Source: Ilyonectria destructans
Lineage: Eukaryota; Ascomycota; Sordariomycetes; Hypocreales; Nectriaceae
Direction of reading: 5' to 3'
Assembly (NCBI GenBank): GCA_020740775.1
Contig: JAHEWK010000005.1
Coordinates: 3,038,001-3,102,000 of the forward strand
DNA length: 64,000 nt
Each line of letters starts with the position of its first letter. Within the stretch, counting starts at the first letter, position 1. The position numbers and the translations under genes are program-made. Shown here one piece after another: positions 56,115-64,000 of the stretch. The notes beneath the pieces are model-generated. The model worked only from the letters and a program-made list of their open reading frames with translations, did no database searches and was not told the DNA's origin.

Positions 56115-56672
56115 ATGGGTTACGGAATTGACTCAGCGGAATGGCCAACTGGCATTGAGGTCCCCTCGCCAGTGAAGCAACTGATTGAACGGTTTTACCA
56201 GTTGCTTGACAATTCTGACCCGGGAATTGGAGATCTCTTGGCCGATGAGATCTTTGCAGACAATGGAGTGGCATATTTCGGCGCTACCCCATTTAGTGGC
56301 ACGGAGGGTTGGTGCAAGTGGCGCGCGGCGTGTTGTACTCGATCTGACAGGACTTAGAAATCCGAAATTCGCGAGCCAACGCCTGGAAAGTAATCTCGAT
56401 GCGAAAGCACGAGGTGCTGAAGGTGTATCTTTCCGACAACAATGCGAGCGACCTACTGTTTACAGCCCGTGTTGCCATGGGCCTTACGAATGGGAGGAAC
56501 GTCGAAGGGGAGTTTACGGGTCGTCTGGTCATTGCCGATCCTCAAACGGCGAGCCCAAAGCTTCTCCTTTACCAAGTTTGGGGTGTAAGTTATGCTCTAT
56601 CACAGAGAAAAATCGATATTAATGCGGCTCTAGGACACATCGGCCCTCGTGAACGCACTTCGAGAAGGCTGA
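56115..56672 (+). CDS. SnoaL/NTF2-like protein 1, 3 exons
   Basis: Exons 56115-56307, 56358-56584 and 56634-56672 give 152 residues. The joins rebuild FSGTEEIRNSRANAWKV and YQVWGDTSALVNALREG. The pattern (VKQLIERFYQLLDN at the N-terminus, EIFADNGVAYFG, VYLSDNNASDLLFTARVAMGL) is that of the SnoaL-like cone-shaped fold. Fungal members in meroterpenoid or polyketide clusters act as isomerases or cyclases, others as hydratases. Length is normal. It is divergent from the cluster regulator and in line with the VOC gene. Start was chosen at ATGGGTTACGG; an ATG at 56060 gives a stop at once. Confidence 0.78.
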
Positions 56673-57215
56673 GAACTGCATAGAGACGGATTTCAGGAAC
56701 TGTGGCTCCATCTGGTACCTGGAAGAGGAAGTAAAGGCGACAATGGGAAATTTAGCTACATGGTCATAGCTGCGGAGAGGATCACTATTGTTGAAAATTG
56801 TGTGTCGCCGCTGTCACCAATTCCTGTCATCATAAATGAATCAGTCATCTAGTAATAAACTTCTCATGTTGCCATCATTTTACCATTGACTACGTTTTCT
56901 GTGACCATATCGCCAGTGGACAATATACAAACTCACATTTTTCTTCATACGTATTGCTGAATGACTGCCTATCCAGATTCCACTTCCCTTCGGAGCTCGG
57001 GACACGGCTTCCCGGATTGGAGCTGACAAGTTCCGGAACGGCAAATGCCGCGGGGACCAAAATAGGGAACATCTTCCCTAGAACACATATATCTTATCCT
57101 TGAGATTAGAGCATGTGGCTTAATAAACATCCTGCCGACTTCCCGCAGATCCACTCCCCTGCTCGCGATCTTTTGCACTATCATCTTCTCCACCGAGTTC
57201 CACTCCACTGCAACT
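56673..57215. promoter_or_regulatory. Spacer with CCGCGG site before the VOC gene
   Basis: CCGCGG lies at 57048-57053, about 165 bp before the VOC-gene ATG; TTCCGGAACGG is just upstream. A TATA-like ACATATATC occurs near 57085. Confidence 0.45.
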
Positions 57216-57848
57216 ATGGCCTACACCAGCGCAAAGTCCGACAAGGTGTTATCTCCGATAGGTCTTGCCCACGTTGTTCTACGAACAGCCAACTACAAAG
57301 CGATGGTGGCATTTTACAAAGCATTTCTCGGAGCTCATGCCACTTTTGAAAATGATCAGCTCACGTTTTTGACGTATGACGAAGAACACCATCGCATTGC
57401 TATAGGATACATCCCGGGAACGTCGGAGAAGATTCCCACTTCTTCGGGGTTGGAACACATCGCTTTCCAATTTGCCACCCTGGGTGATCTTATGCAATCA
57501 TACGAACAACGCAAGGCGAGGGGTATCCTGCCAATTTGGTGCGTCAATCACGGCCCAACAACCAGCATCTACTATCAGGACCCGGATGGCAATCAGCTTG
57601 AGACTCAGGTGGACAATTTCGACACTGTTGACGAGGCCAGTGAATTTATGGCATCGTCGGAGTACGCAGTGAACCCTATTGGCGTTGATTTTGATCCGCT
57701 GGAGACGATTTGCAAGTTGCGAAATGGAGATGACGAAGTAGCAATGAAAAAGAGGGCGGATATCGGCCCCAGAGGATTTGATACGATCCCAACACCGCCT
57801 GCTAGGGATCTTAGGGAGCGTTATGATGTCGTTGAGAGTGTTTCCTGA
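57216..57848 (+). CDS. VOC-superfamily protein (extradiol dioxygenase-like)
   Basis: The 210-residue single-exon protein starts at ACTATGGCC. It has the paired beta-alpha-beta-beta-beta VOC layout. Likely metal ligands are His19 (IGLAHVVL), His81 (GLEHIAF) and Glu129 (NQLETQ), preceded by YYQDPDGN, which matches the signature of type-I extradiol dioxygenases and related glyoxalase-fold enzymes. Members either open catechol rings or catalyse epimerase/glyoxalase chemistry. Next to a P450 and a flavin monooxygenase, action on an aromatic or polyketide intermediate is plausible. The C-terminal 50 residues are polar. Exact reaction is not known. Confidence 0.85.
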   Translation: MAYTSAKSDKVLSPIGLAHVVLRTANYKAMVAFYKAFLGAHATFENDQLTFLTYDEEHHRIAIGYIPGTSEKIPTSSGLEHIAFQFATLGDLMQSYEQRKARGILPIWCVNHGPTTSIYYQDPDGNQLETQVDNFDTVDEASEFMASSEYAVNPIGVDFDPLETICKLRNGDDEVAMKKRADIGPRGFDTIPTPPARDLRERYDVVESVS

Positions 57849-58479
57849 TGTGAAGATCACCTAAGCAGCATGTGATGAATGGCAACTGATTTTGTGTCCG
57901 AGTAGCGGAAAACTGAATATCACATGTTAAAGTCTTGTGGTAGTTTGAATCTATATTTAGCTACTTATTTGTGCTCCATACCCCTAATACCGTAGATCGT
58001 GCATACTTGCCCTCCGCAGACGTGACGTAGTGGCATGCTAGTCATAGGGGTCACTCTCTCATCAATTCAGATCAAAGGACGGAGTCAACAAGTCTTTACA
58101 AGCCCAAACCGCAAGTTTGCGAGATGGAATATTAAAATCTCATCTCAGTCAATACCACACCGTGATGGCATCGACTTCATTGGATCCGGTGAAGTGCTTG
58201 TCTTCGAGAGAGACAACAATAGGCGAGTCTAGAGGGCGCGATTACCGGCCGGGAGAGATGACAACGTACTCCGAGCAGCACTACAGGGGGGGATACAATT
58301 TCCCTGGGTATCCGCGGCCCGAGATCACTGCCTCCGATTCGTTGCTAGGGGTGGGGATCGACGATGGGTACTTCTAGAAATAAGACCTGGGCGGACTGAG
58401 TCGCCATGCCACTTTAACATCTGAGATACAGAATACCAACCAATCAACAAATAAGCAAGCAAATAAACTAAGAAGCACC
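57849..58479. promoter_or_regulatory. Spacer with CCGCGG site before SnoaL-like 2
   Basis: CCGCGG lies at 58312-58317, about 165 bp before the next ATG. A leader rich in A and C (about 58430-58479) precedes the ATG. Confidence 0.45.
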
Positions 58480-59137
58480 ATGGAAGACTGGAAGAAAGAA
58501 GTAGGGGCAGCCCTGATGGGAATCGCTTCATTCGCTAACCACCACTCAACAGACAGACTTCACTACCGTGGAGGCCCTACACAAGGACCTGGCCCAACCA
58601 CTGAGTGCAGTAAGAATTCTTTTCGTCTACGTGTTTGGTCACTAATCGGAGGTTCAGTACCATGACCCCTCGTTGGTGTCCACTGAGGAAGAAATCTTGG
58701 AGTTTTACACGAAGTTTGGTAACTTCCTCAACCACGTGGCCCACACCGACACGGAAGCTGGCAAGGCGTTTTTTGAGCTGAAGGATTACTTCATTTTTGA
58801 TTTGATGGGAACTGTGTCTCGCCCAAACCTAGAGGCTCATTACGACCACATCACACCCTATTTGGGAAAGACGAACCAGCGGTTCAGACAAGTTGAAATC
58901 ACCGCAGTGACTCCTAATTTCGGCTACATTACCGCTGTTCAGCGTGTCGATGGGACTGCGGCTGATGGATCGCCGTACGACTTCTCATTCCGCTCGACAT
59001 CCATGGTTCGAAAGGTAGAGGGTGTGTGGAAGTACGTCCATGAGCACTATTCATTCCCAGTGGATATGGCCACGAAGATTGCAGACTTCACTGGGAAGCA
59101 GGGGGCAACGGAGTCAGTGGAGTTTAAGAAGAAGTAG
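58480..59137 (+). CDS. SnoaL/NTF2-like protein 2, 3 exons
   Basis: Exons 58480-58500, 58553-58609 and 58658-59137 give 185 residues. The first exon codes only MEDWKKE; introns of 52 and 48 bp follow. The joined N-terminus reads TTVEALHKDLAQPLSAYHD. The body (ILEFYTKFGNFLNHV, LEAHYDHITPYLGKTN, FRSTSMVRKVEGVWKYVHEH) resembles the NTF2/SnoaL fold, differing from the first copy, so the two are not recent duplicates. The role may be a cyclase or isomerase step, or ketosteroid-isomerase-like. A convergent membrane-protein gene lies 433 bp downstream. Confidence 0.75.
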
Positions 59138-59570
59138 AGTAGCTAGCAAAAACTCCAGACGGTTTGTGAATCATGTTCTTCAACGCATCTTCATGAGAAA
59201 ATAAGAGTGAGACCGCTGATGGTGTCTATTCCGAAGCTGTGACATCGCCAACAAAATAGATCATAGAGAGAGAAGTCACTAATAGCTTTACTATGTCACT
59301 AAGGCATTATTTGGACTGACAATCATGGCTCAGCTTCGAAGTCTATCCCGCATGGAACATTTGTTGTCAGGATTAATAGTCTCGGCAGAGGTGGTTATTG
59401 ATTTCTATCTCAGGCAACAAAGTTACTTATAGCCCTGTTATTCAACGGTTCAACTTTCACCCATTCTGTGCAATTAAGCCCCAAAATTATCCTGGATGTC
59501 GCTTGGCAGAAGGAATGTCCCATCGTTGTCTCTCTCCTCTTCCCCTACCAAGCGATCCCCAGGATCCCAA
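59138..59570. other. Convergent spacer, nothing recognised
   Basis: Spacer between two 3' ends. It contains no CCGCGG, in contrast to the promoter-bearing spacers of this cluster. Confidence 0.45.
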
Positions 59571-60383
59571 CTAGCCCCTAAAGCCCTTTGACTTGCCATT
59601 AACGCCATTGAGCTTCACAGACGGAACTGGAGCTAGCGGCAATGACATGATCCACACGCCACAAAAGATCTGGAGAGCGCAAATTGCAGCAGCGGGGTAT
59701 GTGACATGATATCCAAGATCAAGGCTTAATGCTATCCAAACAGGGGAACCAAATCCGGCATTGGCGAACCCATAAGCGGTGGTAGCTGTAGGAATGATCA
59801 CCAGGTTTTTCCACCCCTTCAAATAAGGGGTCATTAGACTGACGATGGACGCAGCAAGGATTGGACTGGTCGCATGAACAGCCGGGAACCAGAGGGGAAA
59901 CCCTCCGACTTCTACCGGCTGATAGCCGTAGTAGTAATAAATACCGAGGTAAATTGGCGGGTACTCGAGGATCAGATTAATGGCAAATGCTCTAAACCAG
60001 AGCAACTGAATGTCTCGAGACGTCGACTTGGGATTCTGGAAGACAGTGTAGAACCAGTATCCCATGCCTCCAACATACCAGCCGTATGTTGCGGGCACAA
60101 ACACTGGGATTGGCCTCCCAAAGGCTTCAAATGCTACCCAGTTTCCTTCCCGAGGGAAGTAACAGAAACCCATTACATCGACAATAGGTTCATATACCGA
60201 GGCTATGACGCCGCCAATGCCGAAGAATAGAGCTTTTGGGTCGCCACGAGAGATGAGATTCCGAATTCCCATGCCAAAGAAAATAACAAAGGGTATTTGA
60301 GTGGCGATAGTAAAAATGAGTTGTTCATTGTAGGGAATGGCCACGTCCTCCGGGGGGCGGCTGGTGGTGTTGGGAACAAACAT
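59571..60383 (-). CDS. Seven-span membrane protein of the right-hand cluster
   Basis: The 270-residue protein is read from the ATG at 60381-60383 (MFVPNTTSRPPED); open sequence further upstream has no ATG. About seven hydrophobic segments are visible, among them LIFTIATQIPFVIFFGMGI, ALFFGIGGVIASVYEPIVDV, PVFVPATYGWYVGGMGYWF, FAINLILEYPPIYLGIYYYYG, PILAASIVSLMTPYL and AAICALQIFCGVWIMSLPLA. Conserved-looking acidic residues occur in the segments (YEPIVDVMGFCYFP, ILEYPP). Size and topology recall the Pyr4-type membrane terpene cyclases of fungal meroterpenoid clusters, but I do not see diagnostic motifs, so this is only a hypothesis. It is divergent from the P450. Confidence 0.7.
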   Translation of the reverse strand: MFVPNTTSRPPEDVAIPYNEQLIFTIATQIPFVIFFGMGIRNLISRGDPKALFFGIGGVIASVYEPIVDVMGFCYFPREGNWVAFEAFGRPIPVFVPATYGWYVGGMGYWFYTVFQNPKSTSRDIQLLWFRAFAINLILEYPPIYLGIYYYYGYQPVEVGGFPLWFPAVHATSPILAASIVSLMTPYLKGWKNLVIIPTATTAYGFANAGFGSPVWIALSLDLGYHVTYPAAAICALQIFCGVWIMSLPLAPVPSVKLNGVNGKSKGFRG

Positions 60384-60957
60384 GGCGCAGATAAGATGAG
60401 CTGTGTAGTGAGAATAAGAGGAAGACTGCAAGTCCAGTGGAGAAATATCTGTTGTGGAATATATCTCACTCGAAAACCTCGGCAACGAGAGTATCCTAAT
60501 TGATTATTCGACGGGGATTGGTACAGATCCTTTCAGCTTTACAGTTCCCTCTTAGGCGTTTAAGAGCATCCGGAGATGCAAATCCCCGCACCCCGCGTCG
60601 CGTTCCGGGCCACCCGCCGGCACCGGAACTGCTCGTTCCCCGTGGATGCAGCTGCTCATTTAGTGCCGCTTTCAATACAATTGTCATTATTGGCTGTGTT
60701 TGCGGCGATTACCAAGAAACTCAAGGCTCCTATCTCCGCGGCAGCGGTGGATCATCATACCGAGCATCCGCAACCTGGCACCCTCGGAGTACCGCCTATA
60801 TCTCTACGATTAAGGTGTCATATTATCGGCACCGGAAAATTGCGGTGAAATACATCATAGAATCCATGGTGCTGCGCTTTGATTGAATTAGTAATTCCGC
60901 AATTCGAAAGCAGCCACCTCTTCTCCAAGCCGGCTTGTACGGCCTGCCAATACGAAC
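60384..60957. promoter_or_regulatory. Divergent promoter, membrane protein and P450
   Basis: The 574-bp region holds CCGCGG at 60736-60741 and several other CCGG-containing patches near 60570-60640. It should drive both flanking genes. Confidence 0.5.
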
Positions 60958-62726
60958 ATGGCATTCACCAATTTGATCATGTCTGCCAAGGAGACCGTAG
61001 GATCAGCCATCCAAACTACGCAAGGAAGATATGGAGTGGCGATTTTTATCATCGTATGTCCATTGGCTCTGGCCTTCAATAGATTGAGACTTAGCTGATA
61101 TTCTTCAGGGTCTATTTCTTTCTAGCTTTTTGATGCGCGACAAACGCCGAAAGCTTCTACCGCCTGGCCCCAAGGGATATCCTTTGATTGGAAACCTTCT
61201 CTCCCTTTCCGTTCCCGATGATATCCCACGCATCACCAGGGAGTGGGCCAAGAAATTTGGCCCCGTCGTTTACACAAGGATCGGAGGCACCGATTGGATC
61301 TGGCTTAACAACGCCAGTGTAGCCAAGGAGCTGCTCGATAAGCGAGGATCAAAATACTCCGACCGTCCAAAGATGCCCATGGCATTTGACGCGACGTCAA
61401 ATCAGAATCGAGAAATCTTCATGCCATATGGAGAGCATTGGAGAATCTTGCGAAAGCTGAGCCACGCTGCTCTAAACCAAAACACCTCGACAACCTACAG
61501 ACCCGTCCAAGACTTTGAATCTAAGCAATTGCTTTACGAGTTCCTACACGCGAAGGATGACATGGCATTCTATGATATGAATAGACGGTACTCCGCCAGC
61601 GTCATTATGACCGTGACGTATGGTCATCGCGTTGCTGATTGGAATGATATTTACATCAAGAAGATTTACGAAGTCCTTGAGCATTTCACACTCATGTCCG
61701 AGCCCGGTGCCTGGCTAGTCGATGCATTTCCTTCACTTGCAAAGCTTCCCTCCTTTATGGTGCAGAACTGGTGGAAGATTGGGCGTGAATGGTGGAAGTA
61801 CGACCGAGAGGTGTACCTCAAATTCTATCTCGACCTGGTTAAACAGATCGAAGATGGAACTGCACCTGATTGTTTCATCCGAGATTTCTACGAAGGAGGA
61901 CTTGAGAAGAGTGGAATCAATGAGGAACAAGCCGCATATGCAGCTGGAGGATTGGTCGAAGCAGGGAGCGAGTCCACTTCAACAGTAATCAATGGTTGGA
62001 TTTTGGCTTGCCAAATGAACCCTCATGTTGTCAAGGCTGCACAAGAAGAGCTGGATCGAGTTGTAGGCCCAGACCGGATGCCAGATTTTGATGACGAGGA
62101 CAATCTGCCTTACATCAAAGCCATGGTCAAAGAAACTCTCCGCTGGTGGCCGATTACCAAGGTCGGAATGAATCACGCTACAACTGAGGATGACTGGTAT
62201 GACGGATATTTTATCCCGAAGGGCAGTGTCGTCATGTTAAACTGGTGGTAAGCATCGCACTCTTCTCATTTGATGTGGCCTTTTGACTAAAAATCCCAGG
62301 GCTATCCACTTCGATGACGCCCGATGGGATGATCCTCATGCATACGAGCCACGTCGGTATCTGAGTGACCCTTACACGACGGCAGAATCAGTCAACCTCG
62401 CCGACGGAAATGCAAGAGACCACTTTGCGTATGGTGCCGGTCGCCGCATTTGCAGTGGCATGCATCTTGCACAAAACTCTCTGTATATCATCATGGCGCG
62501 TACCCTCTGGGCTTACAATATCAAGCGCGCAATAGGACCTGACTCAAAAGAGATCGAACCTGTTTTGAAGACTGAGCCGGGGTTCTTGATGGTTCCCGCT
62601 AGATTCCACGCGGTTATCGAGCCTCGGACCAAGAAGCATGGTGAAATTGTGCAGAAAGCTTGGATTGAAGCAAAAGCTAAAGGAGTGACGATGAATAGAA
62701 AGAGGAATATCCGAAAGAGGGACTAG
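60958..62726 (+). CDS. Cytochrome P450 monooxygenase, 3 exons
   Basis: Exons 60958-61053, 61109-62247 and 62300-62726 give 553 residues. The first intron joins RYGVAIFII to GLFLSSFLM, completing the N-terminal membrane anchor, followed by the Pro-rich hinge KLLPPGPKGYPLIGN. The I-helix oxygen motif is EAGSESTST, the ExxR is KETLRWWP, and the haem loop is FAYGAGRRICSG with Cys463. The order resembles the CYP64/OrdA-like (O-methylsterigmatocystin oxidoreductase-type) group used in fungal secondary metabolism. The enzyme should be ER-bound and hydroxylate a cluster intermediate. The C-terminal tail is basic and longer than usual. No defect is seen. Confidence 0.93.
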
Positions 62727-63411
62727 GCGGATAATTCGAACTTGATCAATAGTAGATCTCATTCAAGCTTAGGTTGAAAGGGTGTTTAGTTATTAAATGT
62801 TAGTGGTCAACTCCTAGAGTATTGAAGAATAGGCGAATCAACCCTCTGCTCTAGATCTGGCATTCAAATATCTTGACTGAGCAACTAAGGTGATGAACTC
62901 TCTCGATGCGGTATAGTGCAAAGTGACTTTGCTGCCCTTGTTTGCAACGGTACAGGATTTTCGGTCTGATGATATGGAGCAAAGCCCAAATAAATGAACC
63001 CCAAATAAGTGAGAAACAGTTCCCGTCTTCGATACTCGATGCCGGTGTTGGAACCTACCCAGTACCAATTTTACTAATCTTTCACAACAAATTATTCTAT
63101 CCTCTCAAGAATTGACGTCATCACCGTTTACTGTAGGGTAGGGGTAATTCCCAGACGCGGAATATTACCTATGTCCATGATAATGACTAGATTGTCGACA
63201 TGCTATTACTCTAGACCTTTTGGTTTTTTATGGTTTCCTCTGTTTCTATTATGCGCGGTTGATTGTGGTGGGCTCAATGTCATAGAGTAACATGATCGCA
63301 AGGAATTGATACGCAATCCACAGAAGCATTGTATTTCTGAATATGCTACAAATAGTAATCATAAACTAAGATCTCACTACACTCAAGTCCATCAAGCATC
63401 ATCATTCCCAT
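62727..63411. other. Convergent spacer, nothing recognised
   Basis: The region between the P450 and the flavin monooxygenase 3' ends contains no recognisable gene. Confidence 0.45.
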
Positions 63412-64000
63412 TCATCTAGAACCATGATGACCGACCACTGTCTCCAAAATAAGATATGCCTGTGATCGATGCTCAACGGATGATCCTCTCCAAGCGACGT
63501 GACCATCCGGCCTAACCAAAACAAGGCGTCGTTGCCATATGCTTGCCGCGTGATCCTCTCCTGTTAGCTTCACATAGCTAAGAGGTAGTCCAAGAACCTT
63601 GGCGGCTTCAACGATCAAAGAGCTTCCTCTGTCAGACATAGTTTCATCACTGAACTCTACTAGAGAGAAGGCTGGACCAAGATGATCGAAAATAGGCGAT
63701 TTGTCCTTCAAGAACACATGGGGCGCGCGGCTCCCAGGCCATGTGGTAGGTAGGTAAGTATGCGGATCCCAAACCGGCTCGGCTTCCGATTCATCAGGCA
63801 TACAAACCGAGGACACATATCTGTATCCCATCTCTATTCCCAGATCTGTGTTTTCGCCGTCATTCTGGCTATAGTGTTGGTGAATAGCTTGGCGTATCTG
63901 GAGACCCTCCTCAGACTTGTCATCGATGACTGGGGCATTCTTGCCCATCAGCTCGACAGCGGTCAGATGGACTGCCATATGTACCCCAGATCGCTGGACG
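63412..64000 (-). CDS. FAD-dependent aromatic monooxygenase, C-terminal part
   Basis: The coding sequence runs off the right edge of the window; the frame is still open at 64000, so the 5' part with the FAD motif lies outside. An in-frame Met at 63978 is internal. Visible is the family C-terminal region: HLTAVELMGKNAPV, GIEMGYRYVSSVC, the thioredoxin-like domain from GSRAPHVFL through AFSLVEFSD, and RRLVLVRPDGHVAWRG, all typical of class-A (phenol/TcmG/MhpA-type) flavoprotein hydroxylases. It probably hydroxylates or epoxidises an aromatic or polyketide intermediate of the neighbouring cluster. No stop or shift is visible in this part. Confidence 0.85.
   Translation of the reverse strand, partial: VQRSGVHMAVHLTAVELMGKNAPVIDDKSEEGLQIRQAIHQHYSQNDGENTDLGIEMGYRYVSSVCMPDESEAEPVWDPHTYLPTTWPGSRAPHVFLKDKSPIFDHLGPAFSLVEFSDETMSDRGSSLIVEAAKVLGLPLSYVKLTGEDHAASIWQRRLVLVRPDGHVAWRGSSVEHRSQAYLILETVVGHHGSR

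Overview
This window is nuclear DNA of a filamentous ascomycete, most likely a sordariomycete and possibly Hypocreales; the order is an inference from protein style, not a search. The signs are short introns of about 48-113 bp with GT..AG ends, three Zn2Cys6 regulators, GH13/GH78/PL3 carbohydrate enzymes, a fungal chromodomain Ty3/Gypsy retrotransposon and a P450-centred gene cluster. I found no rRNA, tRNA, CRISPR array or prokaryote-type operon. Exon boundaries below were read by hand from splice signals and frame continuity.

Left region (0.4-10.7 kb) is an alpha-glucoside (MAL-type) utilisation block: a sugar:H+ symporter (minus), a divergently transcribed GH13 alpha-glucosidase (plus), an arrestin-like protein with two PPxY motifs (minus) and a Zn2Cys6 factor (plus). 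The 1.7-kb divergent promoter holds repeated GTCGGTCCGAC-like sites. Region 12-17 kb carries an unrecognised secreted Cys-rich protein with seven exons and an unrecognised multi-pass membrane protein.

Region 17-42 kb is accessory and rearranged. The 3' part of a GH78 alpha-L-rhamnosidase gene lies at 17.1-19.0 kb (minus) and the missing 5' part at 41.4-42.1 kb (plus). Both are broken by stop codons. Their ends fit each other in phase at a shared AAGC, as expected if one gene was split by a ~23-kb inversion. Between them lie an ankyrin-like relic, a short Hsp70-like gene, a 5.6-kb LTR retrotransposon with identical LTRs and a 5-bp target duplication, a gene with tandem coding repeats, an aldo-keto reductase divergent from a Zn2Cys6 regulator, and a PL3 pectate lyase.

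Region 43-51 kb has an SDR, a secreted BBE-type flavoprotein, a small unknown gene, a membrane protein and, at 51 kb, a relic of an alpha/beta-hydrolase/NLR-type gene. The right end (52.6-64 kb) looks like a biosynthetic or catabolic cluster: a CTF1-like Zn2Cys6 regulator, two SnoaL/NTF2-like proteins, a VOC-family protein, a multi-pass membrane protein, a P450 and a flavin monooxygenase cut by the window edge. Each promoter region in this cluster contains a CCGCGG palindrome, a plausible site for the local regulator. No backbone synthase is visible, so the cluster may continue to the right.
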